The notes beneath the pieces are model-generated. The model was not told the origin of the DNA and searched no databases. It saw nothing but the letters and a program-made list of their open reading frames with translations. Positions 52,307-60,286 of a stretch of DNA of 64,000 nucleotides are shown here, in pieces. The position numbers and the translations under genes are program-made. The number at the start of each line of letters is the position of its first letter. Positions within the stretch are counted from its first letter, which is position 1. This DNA comes from Sphingomonas sp. FARSPH (GTDB lineage Bacteria > Pseudomonadota > Alphaproteobacteria > Sphingomonadales > Sphingomonadaceae): the NCBI RefSeq assembly GCF_003355005.1, contig NZ_CP029985.1, positions 310,001-374,000 on the forward strand. Direction: 5' to 3'.

Positions 52307-52319
52307 TTGGCCTGACCAA
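52307..52319. promoter_or_regulatory. FadR-family operator between gntR and the TonB-receptor operon
   Basis: TTGG-CCTGA-CCAA, an inverted repeat with four-base arms, nearly identical to the core of the site at 47713 (TTGG-CCATA-CCAA). It lies 49 bases upstream of the GntR start and 64 bases upstream of the receptor start. Confidence 0.55.
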
Positions 52320-52382
52320 TATGTAGCGAAGCTGGCAATGGCCCGACCTGAGTCGCGCCGATCGATAACAGGGGAGGGCCAG

Positions 52383-54692
52383 ATGGGTCTTGCAAACACC
52401 GTGTGCCGCTGGGCGCTTGCCGCCGCGATTATGGGCGTCGCGCAGCCGTCGTTCGCACAAAATGCCACGCAAAACGGCGGCCAGACGCCCGGTACGCCGG
52501 CGCCTCAGGACCAGAGCGTGCCCGCTGCCCCCGCTGGAGAGATCGCGTCCGACCCCGTCAACACCAGCGACATCATCGTCACCGCCAGCAAGCGCGCCGA
52601 AAACATCCAAAAGGTGCCCCTCGCCGTGTCGGTGATCGCGCCGGCGCAGCTGGCGAGCGCGGGCGTCCGCAACTTCAGCGATATCGGTAAGCTCGCGCCG
52701 TCGCTGGTCGTGCGCCCCGCCGAGCAGCCGCAGAATTCAAACATCTCGTTGCGCGGCGTCGGCACGTTCGCGTTCGGCATTGGCGTCGAATCGAGCGTCG
52801 CGGTGCTCGTCGACGAGGTGCCGCTGGCGTTCCAGGCGCGCGCCTTCACCGATCTGCCCGACGTCGAGCGGATCGAGGTGCTGCGCGGCCCGCAGAGCAC
52901 GCTCTATGGCAAGTCCGCGTCGGCAGGCCTCGTCAACCTGATCACGCGCGATCCGACGGACACGTTGCGCGTACGCGCCAATGCCGTCGTGACGACCGAC
53001 CAGGAACGCGGCGCGAATTTCAGCGTGTCCGGTCCGGCGGCCAAGGACCTGGGCTACGTGGTGTCCGCCGCGTACAATTTCTGGGACGGCAACGTTCACA
53101 ACCTCGTCAACGACAAGACGGTGAACGGCCGCGAGTCGATCAACCTGCGTGGCAAGCTGCGCTGGCGGCCGACCGACGACGCGTCGCTGACCATCTCCGC
53201 CAATTACATCAACGGCAACACCGATGTCGGCCGCCCGTTCCTGCGCTTCGGCCCCAACGCCCAGCTGCGCGGCATCGCAGGCCTAACGCCGGCAGTGGTC
53301 CTTCCCGGCGTCGTCGTTGGACCGGACAATCAGGACATCGCCAACAATTACGATTCGCGCACCAAGTACCAGGGCGGCGGCGGTTACATCCGCGGCGAAC
53401 TCGGCCTGGGATCGATGAACCTCATCTCGATCACCTCGTACGATAAGTTTCATCTGTACGATTACCTCGATCACGACGACACTGCCTCGACCGCTCCGCA
53501 AGGAGCGAACATTCAGGTCGGCCAGTTCAAGTCGCGGCAGATTACCGAGGAATTGCGGCTGCAATCGCCCAGCGAGCTGCCCTTCCGCTACACGCTCGGC
53601 GTCTATGCGGCGAGCACGCATTTCGAGCGGCCGTTCTTCCGCGGTCCGTCCTTCTCGCTCGCCAACTGGTATGCGACGGCGCGATCGCGCCAGGTCGCCG
53701 GTTTCGCCCAGGCCGACTGGACGGTGGTCGACGGGCTGACGCTGACCGGTGGTGCGCGCGTCCAGAACGAACGCGTCTCCTACACCTTCCGCGACAATCT
53801 GGCGAACACGAGCTACGCCGGCAGCGCCGACGACACCGCCGCCACCTATCGACTGAGCGCGCGTTACGACTTTACGCCCGATATCAACGGCTTCTTCACC
53901 TACGCCACGGGCTACAAGGGCCAGACCTACGATCTGACGACCGGTTTCAACCAGAACCGCGCCGCCGCCGGCCCGATCCGTCCGGAGCGCTCGCGCGACA
54001 AGGAACTGGGTATCCGCAGCCAGTTCTTCGACCGGCAGCTGACGCTGAACGTCACGCTGTTCGACACCAGCTATCGCGATCTGCAGGCGCAGACCATCGA
54101 GACGCTGGCGGATGGTACGTCCAACTTCCGCCTGACCAACGTCGGCCGGCTGCGCACGCGCGGCGTCGAAGTCGAAAGTTCGCTGCGCCTGGGCAACGAC
54201 ATCAGCCTGAACGGCGCGGTCACCTATCTCGATGCGACCTACACCGACTTCCCGGTCGCGCAATGCTATCCGCTGCAAACCGCGGCGCTGGGCTGCACCG
54301 GAACGCCGACGCGCCAGAACCTGACCGGCACGCGCGCCGTTCAGGCGCCGGAATGGAAGTTCAACGTCGGCGGCGACTATTCGCCCTCGCTGGGCGGCAA
54401 TCTGCGCGGCGTCGCGCAGTTCAACTGGCAATATCAAAGCAGCCTGTTCTTCCAGGCCCGCGATCCCGAGACGTTTCAGCCGGCCTATCACATCGTCAAC
54501 ATCGGCCTGGGCGTGCGCGACGAAGACCGCCGCTGGGAAGTGGTGGCGTTCGTCAACAACCTGTTCGACAAGCAATATTACGGGTCGCTGGTGAACACCG
54601 CAGGCAATTTTGGTGGCAACATCGCGACGCAGGCGGTGCTGCCGCGCGACTTCCGCCGATACGGCGGCATTCGCGTCGGCCTGAATTTCTGA
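52383..54692 (+). CDS. TonB-dependent outer-membrane receptor
   Basis: A 769-residue receptor. The signal peptide is about residues 1-25 (ending PSFAQ), followed by a flexible Q/P-rich stretch, a TonB-box-like segment SDIIVTASKR, the plug (IQKVPLAVSVI, ISLRGVGTFAFG, VERIEVLRGPQSTLYGKSAS) and a beta-barrel ending in the aromatic residue of RVGLNF. GGGGAGGG lies four bases before the start. In sphingomonads such receptors import oligosaccharides and aryl compounds as well as siderophores; the operon with uxuA and a GH2 enzyme points to a uronic-acid-containing oligosaccharide. Confidence 0.93.
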   Translation: MGLANTVCRWALAAAIMGVAQPSFAQNATQNGGQTPGTPAPQDQSVPAAPAGEIASDPVNTSDIIVTASKRAENIQKVPLAVSVIAPAQLASAGVRNFSDIGKLAPSLVVRPAEQPQNSNISLRGVGTFAFGIGVESSVAVLVDEVPLAFQARAFTDLPDVERIEVLRGPQSTLYGKSASAGLVNLITRDPTDTLRVRANAVVTTDQERGANFSVSGPAAKDLGYVVSAAYNFWDGNVHNLVNDKTVNGRESINLRGKLRWRPTDDASLTISANYINGNTDVGRPFLRFGPNAQLRGIAGLTPAVVLPGVVVGPDNQDIANNYDSRTKYQGGGGYIRGELGLGSMNLISITSYDKFHLYDYLDHDDTASTAPQGANIQVGQFKSRQITEELRLQSPSELPFRYTLGVYAASTHFERPFFRGPSFSLANWYATARSRQVAGFAQADWTVVDGLTLTGGARVQNERVSYTFRDNLANTSYAGSADDTAATYRLSARYDFTPDINGFFTYATGYKGQTYDLTTGFNQNRAAAGPIRPERSRDKELGIRSQFFDRQLTLNVTLFDTSYRDLQAQTIETLADGTSNFRLTNVGRLRTRGVEVESSLRLGNDISLNGAVTYLDATYTDFPVAQCYPLQTAALGCTGTPTRQNLTGTRAVQAPEWKFNVGGDYSPSLGGNLRGVAQFNWQYQSSLFFQARDPETFQPAYHIVNIGLGVRDEDRRWEVVAFVNNLFDKQYYGSLVNTAGNFGGNIATQAVLPRDFRRYGGIRVGLNF

Positions 54693-54751
54693 AGAAGGCG
54701 ACAGGCACGCGCTTTCGTAAGGATAGCGGCGTGTTTGGAGGGAAACGACGC

Positions 54752-56074
54752 ATGACACGGTGGATCACGACGGTGGCGGCCGCGGGCCTTGCGCTCGCGC
54801 CGATCGGGGCGGCGATGGCCGACGCACCGGCACGGTCGGGCGTGGACGCGCCCGAGCTCGCCGCCCTCGGGGCCTATCCGATCGGGGTCGCGGACGCGAC
54901 CTTCGTCCAGCCGGGGCAGCTTTATCCTCTACCCGACGGGTCCGAGCCGGTCGTGGCGGACCGGCGCCTCGCGGTGAAAATCTGGTATCCCGCAGCGGCT
55001 GCGGGCGGGGGCACGACGTACCGGACTGCCCTGCCCGGCGAAGATACGAAGCCCGTCGCGTTCGACATCCCCGGTCTTGCCACGCCCGGGGTTCGCGTCG
55101 CGGCGGGTCGTTTCCCGCTGATCATCCTGGCGCACGGCGGCAGCAACACGCCCGAGGTCATGTCCTGGCTGGGCGAAAATCTCGCGAGCAAGGGCTATGT
55201 CGTCGTCGCCCCGGCGTTCGGCGATCCGCCGATCTCGCTGCGGACGCTCGCGTCCATGGCGGGGCCGCTCGCGCGCCGCCCGCTCGACATCGTGTTCGTC
55301 GCCGCCGAGGCGCAGCGCCGCGCCCGCGCCGGTGACGGGCCGCTCGCCGCTGCCGATCCTGACCGGACCGCGCTCGTCGGCTATTCGATGGGCGGTTACG
55401 GCGTGCTTGCGGCGGCGGGCGGTCGGCTCGCGCCGCAACTGGAGCCGGCGACGCGCCGCGTCCTGGCGCCGTTCGTCGCAGGCGCCCCGCGCGCAGGCGA
55501 GCTGAAGGTCGCCGGGCTGAAGGCGGTGGTCTCGATCGCGCCGCCGCGCATACTCGGCAATCTTCCGCTATGGGCAGACGGTGGCATGACGTCGGTAACG
55601 GCGCCGATCCTGTTCATCGTCGGCAGCCAGGATCGCGTCGTCGGCTACGACCCCGGTGTCCGCACGCTCTTCAGCGAGGCGTCGCGCACGCGCCGTTACC
55701 TGCTGACCTTCCGCGAGGCTGCGCACAGCATCGCGCTGATCGGTGCCCCCGCGAGCATGACGCACACGTTCTGGGACAAGGACTGGTTCGAGGACGGCGT
55801 GTGGCGCAAGGACCGGCTGATCGCCATCCAGACGCATTTCATCACCGCGTTTCTCGCCCGTTACGTCAAGGACGACGCCGCAAAGGCAGCCTATATCGAC
55901 GGCCTGACCACCGATTCCGATACGGGCGTGTGGGCGACCGCACCGGCCGGACGCTATGCGGGGTACAGCCCCGGCGCGCCGGCATCGACAATCTGGAAGG
56001 GATTTCAGCCGAGCAAGCGCGCCGGCATGTCGTTCGAGGTACAAACGCCCGCCAACGGTCGGGAAGGCGAGTAA
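54752..56074 (+). CDS. Exported alpha/beta-hydrolase (dienelactone-hydrolase-like), substrate unknown
   Basis: A 440-residue protein with a clear signal peptide (MTRWITTVAAAGLALAPIGAAMA). The hydrolase core shows LIILAHGGSNTPE (oxyanion-hole strand), the nucleophile S212 in LVGYSMGGYG, an acidic residue after ILFIVGSQDRV and a likely catalytic histidine in FREAAHSIAL. It lies between the TonB receptor and uxuA, 59 and 3 bases away, so it should act on the imported substrate in the periplasm. The GYSMG motif differs from the GCSRxG of CE15 glucuronoyl esterases, so that name is not used; removal of an acyl or ester group is inference. GGAGGG lies nine bases upstream of the start. Confidence 0.82.
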   Translation: MTRWITTVAAAGLALAPIGAAMADAPARSGVDAPELAALGAYPIGVADATFVQPGQLYPLPDGSEPVVADRRLAVKIWYPAAAAGGGTTYRTALPGEDTKPVAFDIPGLATPGVRVAAGRFPLIILAHGGSNTPEVMSWLGENLASKGYVVVAPAFGDPPISLRTLASMAGPLARRPLDIVFVAAEAQRRARAGDGPLAAADPDRTALVGYSMGGYGVLAAAGGRLAPQLEPATRRVLAPFVAGAPRAGELKVAGLKAVVSIAPPRILGNLPLWADGGMTSVTAPILFIVGSQDRVVGYDPGVRTLFSEASRTRRYLLTFREAAHSIALIGAPASMTHTFWDKDWFEDGVWRKDRLIAIQTHFITAFLARYVKDDAAKAAYIDGLTTDSDTGVWATAPAGRYAGYSPGAPASTIWKGFQPSKRAGMSFEVQTPANGREGE

Positions 56075-56077
56075 CCG

Positions 56078-57247
56078 ATGTTCATGACACAGACGATGCG
56101 CTGGTTCGGGCCGAACGACCCGGTTTCGTTGCAGGGCATCCGTCAGTCCGGTGCGCGCGAGGTCGTCACCGCGCTGCACGAGGTGCCCAACGGCGACGTG
56201 TGGACGCTCGATGCCATCCGCGTCCGCCGCGCGGAAATCGAGGCGGCCGGCCTCGGCTGGACCGTGGTCGAGAGCCTGCCGGTGCATGAGGACATCAAGC
56301 GTCGCGGGGCGGACTGGGACCGGCTGATCGACCATTACCGGACCAGCCTCGCCAACCTCGCCGCGGGCGGGGTCAGCGTCGTCACCTACAACTTCATGCC
56401 GCTGCTCGACTGGACGCGCACCGATCTCGCCTGGGAACTGCCCGACGGCGCGCGCGCGCTGCGCTTCGAGCAGGAGGCGGTCGCCGCCTACGACCTCCAC
56501 ATCCTCGGCCGCTCCGGCGCGGCGGATGATTATGCGCCCGCGATGGTCGAAGGTGCCGCGTGCCGCTTCGCCGCGATGGACGACGATGCGCGGCGCCGGC
56601 TGTCGCGCACGATCATCGCCGGGCTGCCGGGCAGCGAGGAGAGCTTTACCGACGCCGACTTCCTGGCCGCGGTCGGCAGCTACGACGGGATCGACGCCGC
56701 GCAGCTCCGCGCGAACCACGTCGCTTTCCTCGAGGCGGTATGCCCCGTCGCGGAGCAGCACGGCATCCGCCTCGTCGTCCATCCCGACGACCCGCCCTTC
56801 CCGATCTTCGGCCTGCCGCGCGTCGTCAGCACCGAAGCCGATGTCGCCGATCTGTTCGCGAAAGTGCCTAGCGCTGCGAACGGACTTTGCCTGTGCACCG
56901 GATCGTTCGGCGTACGCGCCGACAACGACCTGCCCGGCATGGTCGAGCGGCTGGGCACGCGGATCGGCTTTCTCCACCTTCGCTCGGTACAGCGCGAGCC
57001 GAACGGCGCGTTTCACGAGGCGGCGCATCTGGAGGGTGATGCGGCCATGGTCGACGTGATGCGCGCGGTCGTCGCGCTACAGCGTCGCGAGGGGCGCAGC
57101 ATCCCGATGCGGCCCGACCATGGTCATCAGATGCTCGACGATCTCGGGCGGGATACCAACCCGGGCTATTCGCTGCTCGGACGGATGCGCGGGCTCGCCG
57201 AGCTGCGCGGACTGGAACGGGGTATGGCGGCCGCGCTCGACGGCTGA
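56078..57247 (+). CDS. uxuA: D-mannonate dehydratase
   Basis: A 389-residue TIM-barrel enzyme converting D-mannonate to 2-keto-3-deoxygluconate. It has the family opening MRWFGPNDPVSLQGIRQSG, LPVHEDIKRR, TYNFMPLLDWTRTDL, RLVVHPDDPPFPIFGLPRV, LCTGSFGVRADNDL and PMRPDHGHQMLDD, which include the metal ligands His, Cys, Asp and His. An ATG six bases further in is an equally good start. It is the third gene of the TonB-receptor operon, with a 20-base gap to the GH2 gene. Confidence 0.96.
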   Translation: MFMTQTMRWFGPNDPVSLQGIRQSGAREVVTALHEVPNGDVWTLDAIRVRRAEIEAAGLGWTVVESLPVHEDIKRRGADWDRLIDHYRTSLANLAAGGVSVVTYNFMPLLDWTRTDLAWELPDGARALRFEQEAVAAYDLHILGRSGAADDYAPAMVEGAACRFAAMDDDARRRLSRTIIAGLPGSEESFTDADFLAAVGSYDGIDAAQLRANHVAFLEAVCPVAEQHGIRLVVHPDDPPFPIFGLPRVVSTEADVADLFAKVPSAANGLCLCTGSFGVRADNDLPGMVERLGTRIGFLHLRSVQREPNGAFHEAAHLEGDAAMVDVMRAVVALQRREGRSIPMRPDHGHQMLDDLGRDTNPGYSLLGRMRGLAELRGLERGMAAALDG

Positions 57248-57267
57248 AACGGAAGGGAGAGAGGCGG

Positions 57268-59169
57268 ATGAAACGACGCACGCTGCTGGGTGGTATGGTG
57301 GCGCTTGCCGCGATGCCGGCGACGCTGCTGAAGGCGCAGGAGCGCGCGCCCGCGGTGCCGTTGCCGCTTGCGAGCGTCGCGGATCAGCCGCTGCTGACCA
57401 GCGCCGACCTGCGCGACGGCACCGACCTTTCCGGGCCGTGGCATTATTCGATCGACCCCTTCCGCGCCGGACTTTATGGCTTCCACGGGGAGATGCCCGA
57501 TCGCGGCCAGCAACGCTTCCGCGAAGGTGACGTGCGGCGCGAAATGGCCGCAGACAACCGGGTTCTGTACGAGGTCGATCTCCCCAATTCGCCGATCACC
57601 ACCCTGCCCTCGTCGTGGCTGACCGAGGCGCCCGAGCTGCGCTATTATCAGGGGCTGATGTGGTACCAGCGCACCTTCCCCGCGCCGGCCCAGCGCAGCG
57701 GGCGCTATTTCATCCGGCTCGGCGCGGCGAATTATGCGACCTGGGTCTATCTGAACGGCAAGCCGCTCGGACGGCACGAAGGTGGCTTCACGCCCTTCGC
57801 GTTCGAAGTGACGCAGCTGCTGCGCGACGGCGACAACCAGATCACGATCGGCGTCGATTCGCAGGCGACCGAGACGACCGTGCCGCCGCCCGTCACCGAC
57901 TGGGAGAATTACGGCGGCATCACGCGCCCCGTGCGCCTGATCCACACCGCCGCGACCTATGTCGACGATGCGTGGGTGCGGCTGACCCGCGCCGGCCGGA
58001 TCGCGGTCGACGCCAAGCTCGACGGTCCAGAGGCCGGGAACCGCGCCGTGACGCTGCGCATCCCCGAGCTGCGCGTGACGCTGGCGGGGCACACCGACGC
58101 GCAGGGGCATTTCCACGCCGACGTCGCCATGCCGCGCGGCCTCAAGCGCTGGTCGCCCGAGACGCCCAGGCTCTACGACGTCACGCTGACCGCGGGCGAC
58201 GACATATGGCGCGATCGCATCGGATTCCGCACCGTCGCCGTACGCGGCAGCGAGATATTGTTGAACGGCCGGCCGCTGTTCCTGCGCGGCATTTCGCTGC
58301 ATGAGGAGGAGATCGGCACCGATCCCACCCGCGCGATCACCCCCGCCGCGGCGCGCGCGCTGCTCGGCGAGATTCGCGACGGGCTGCACGGCAATTTCGT
58401 CCGCCTCGCACACTATCCGCACAGCGAGGTGATGACACGCACCGCCGACGAACTCGGCCTGATCGTCTGGAGCGAGGTGCCCGTCTACTGGCGCGTCGCC
58501 TGGTCGAACCCGGACACGCTGGCGACCGCGCGCAACATGCTCGCCGAGAATATCCTGCGCGACCGCAACCGCGCCTCGATCGCGATCTGGTCGGTGGCGA
58601 ACGAAACGCCGGTGACGCCCGAGCGCAACCATTTTCTGACGACCCTGGTCGACGACGTCCGCCGGCTGGACGACAGCCGCCTGGTCAGCGCCGCGCTGCT
58701 GGTCGAGCGCGACCGCGATGCGACGCACCCCGTCATGACGATGGCCGATCCGCTAGCCGCGAAGCTCGACGTGCTCGCGATCAACACCTACAATGGCTGG
58801 TATTCGCCCGATCGGCTCGCCGACCTGCCGGGCAGCGAGTGGCGCGTGCCGGCGGACAAGCCCCTCCTATTCTCCGAATTCGGCGCCGATGCGAAGGCGG
58901 GCTTCCACGACCCGGCGCACCTGCAGAAATTCAGCGAGGAATATCAGGCCGATTATTATCGCCAGACGCTGGCGATGGCGGATCGCATCCCGACGCTGCG
59001 CGGCATGTCGCCGTGGATCCTCAAGGATTTCCGGTCACCACGCCGGCAGAATCCCGATTTCCAGCAGGGCTGGAACCGCAAGGGTCTGATCTCCGAAACC
59101 GGCCAGCGCAAGCAGGCGTTCGCCGTGCTCGCCGACTATTACGCGCACAGGACACCGGGCGGCCGATAG
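57268..59169 (+). CDS. Exported GH2 glycosidase, probable beta-glucuronidase
   Basis: A 633-residue GH2 enzyme with a signal peptide carrying twin arginines (MKRRTLLGGMVALAAMPA). The three-domain plan is visible: jelly-roll sugar-binding domain (YYQGLMWYQRTFPAP, YATWVYLNGKPLGRHEGGF), immunoglobulin-like domain, and TIM barrel with NFVRLAHYPHSEVMTRTADE, the acid/base E446 in WSVANETPVT and the nucleophile E537 in LLFSEFGADA. The short length and the GF.PF, WENYGGITRPV segments fit beta-glucuronidases better than large beta-galactosidases; the neighbouring uxuA, uxaC and kdgK genes support release of glucuronate. Confidence 0.87.
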   Translation: MKRRTLLGGMVALAAMPATLLKAQERAPAVPLPLASVADQPLLTSADLRDGTDLSGPWHYSIDPFRAGLYGFHGEMPDRGQQRFREGDVRREMAADNRVLYEVDLPNSPITTLPSSWLTEAPELRYYQGLMWYQRTFPAPAQRSGRYFIRLGAANYATWVYLNGKPLGRHEGGFTPFAFEVTQLLRDGDNQITIGVDSQATETTVPPPVTDWENYGGITRPVRLIHTAATYVDDAWVRLTRAGRIAVDAKLDGPEAGNRAVTLRIPELRVTLAGHTDAQGHFHADVAMPRGLKRWSPETPRLYDVTLTAGDDIWRDRIGFRTVAVRGSEILLNGRPLFLRGISLHEEEIGTDPTRAITPAAARALLGEIRDGLHGNFVRLAHYPHSEVMTRTADELGLIVWSEVPVYWRVAWSNPDTLATARNMLAENILRDRNRASIAIWSVANETPVTPERNHFLTTLVDDVRRLDDSRLVSAALLVERDRDATHPVMTMADPLAAKLDVLAINTYNGWYSPDRLADLPGSEWRVPADKPLLFSEFGADAKAGFHDPAHLQKFSEEYQADYYRQTLAMADRIPTLRGMSPWILKDFRSPRRQNPDFQQGWNRKGLISETGQRKQAFAVLADYYAHRTPGGR

Positions 59170-59209
59170 GCCGCGCGACGCCGGGGATCCACGCGGACCG
59201 ACGCGCGGC

Positions 59210-60151
59210 CTAATCCCCTGCGGTCGCGTGACCCGTTGCGAGCAAATCGGCGTATGGGGCTGCCGCGTCGAGCGCGGGGACCGCGCCGCGCCGCGTCACC
59301 ACCCAGCCGCCCAGCCGATGGCCCCGTTCGGCCGCCGCCAGCGGCGCGATCCCGGCCATCCGCGCGGCAAGATAGGCGGCGTTGAACGCATCTCCGGCGC
59401 CGCTGGTATCAACGGGGACCAAAACGTGCGGCGGGGGAGACAATCGCGAACCGACCCAGCAGCCCTGCGCACCGCATTTGAGCGCCACCTCCGCGACGCC
59501 CGCGTCGTGCCAGCGCGCCAACGTGACGGCGGGGTCGGCATCGCCGAACAGCGCGGCCTCGTCATCGAACGAGGGAAGCCCGATATCGGCGATCGCCATC
59601 GCCGCGGCATGCGCAGACCGGGCCTCGCCGGCGTCGGCCCACAACGCCGGTCGGTAATTGCCGTCGAAGGCGACGCGTCCGCCGCGACCGCGGACCGCAC
59701 GGCCCAGATCGAGAAGCGCCGCACGCGCGGTCGGCGACAGGATCGCGAGCGAGATCAGCGAGAAGACCAGCAGGTCCGCGCGCGCCGCCGATGCGCTCGC
59801 CGCTGCGATCCCGGACAGATCGAACAGGCGGCGCGCCGCGCTGGTATCGCGCCAATAGGTGAAATGGCGTTCTCCGGTGGCGTCGTTGGTGACCGCATAC
59901 AGCCCCGGCCTTCGGTCCGGGTCGGTGAGTACGAGCGACAGGTCGAGTCCCTCCGCCTCCCACGCGTCGCGCAAGCCCGTGCTGAACGCGTCGCTGCCGA
60001 GCGCGGTCATGAACGCGACCGGCATCCCCAGCCGCGCGAGATGCACGGCGGTATTGAGGGTGTCGCCGGCCGATCCAAGCCGCCAATCGTCGCCAGCCGG
60101 CGCGCGCGCCAGTTCGACCATGCCTTCGCCTACGACGACGATCCGTGTCAC
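59210..60151 (-). CDS. kdgK: 2-dehydro-3-deoxygluconokinase (PfkB family)
   Basis: A 313-residue sugar kinase phosphorylating 2-keto-3-deoxygluconate to KDPG, which is split by the Entner-Doudoroff aldolase. It has the N-terminal GEGMVELARAP and GSAGDTLNTAVHLARLG segments, ALGSDAFSTG, and the C-terminal PfkB ATP/anion-hole motif DTSGAGDAFNAAYLA with its catalytic aspartate. It is oppositely oriented to the GH2 gene (40-base gap) and divergent from uxaC across a 131-base gap with a candidate operator. Confidence 0.92.
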   Translation of the reverse strand: MTRIVVVGEGMVELARAPAGDDWRLGSAGDTLNTAVHLARLGMPVAFMTALGSDAFSTGLRDAWEAEGLDLSLVLTDPDRRPGLYAVTNDATGERHFTYWRDTSAARRLFDLSGIAAASASAARADLLVFSLISLAILSPTARAALLDLGRAVRGRGGRVAFDGNYRPALWADAGEARSAHAAAMAIADIGLPSFDDEAALFGDADPAVTLARWHDAGVAEVALKCGAQGCWVGSRLSPPPHVLVPVDTSGAGDAFNAAYLAARMAGIAPLAAAERGHRLGGWVVTRRGAVPALDAAAPYADLLATGHATAGD

Positions 60152-60174
60152 GCTCGTTTGCCCTCCCCACCTAC

Positions 60175-60186
60175 TTGTCTAACCAA
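60175..60186. promoter_or_regulatory. FadR-family operator between kdgK and uxaC
   Basis: TTGTCTAACCAA fits the general FadR-group pattern T-N-GT-N3-AC-N-A, and its right half ACCAAT is shared with the two other operators of the locus. A second, inverted copy of the half-site (ACTGGT, 60194-60199) follows. The gap serves both divergent transcripts. Confidence 0.5.
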
Positions 60187-60253
60187 TCTTGTCACTGGTA
60201 AAGCAAGTTTGCGGCCGCTAGGCTAGAGAAAGACGAAGGGGAGGTGAATAGCC

Positions 60254-60286
60254 ATGGCACGATCGCGCGACGGCGGGGCCATATGA
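60254..60286 (+). CDS. Ten-codon leader ORF coupled to uxaC
   Basis: ATG at 60254 begins a ten-codon reading frame (MARSRDGGAI) whose stop TGA overlaps the uxaC ATG (ATGA at 60283-60286). The only strong Shine-Dalgarno sequence in the region, AAGGGGAGG (60235-60243), is placed ten bases before this ATG and not before uxaC. It may be a translated leader that delivers ribosomes to uxaC. A misplaced uxaC start is the alternative, but the in-frame GTG at 60244 touches the Shine-Dalgarno sequence. Confidence 0.4.
   Translation: MARSRDGGAI

Noticed and set aside
54752..56074. Naming the exported hydrolase a CE15 glucuronoyl esterase
   Set aside because: The nucleophile motif is GYSMG rather than GCSRxG, so context alone does not justify the name.
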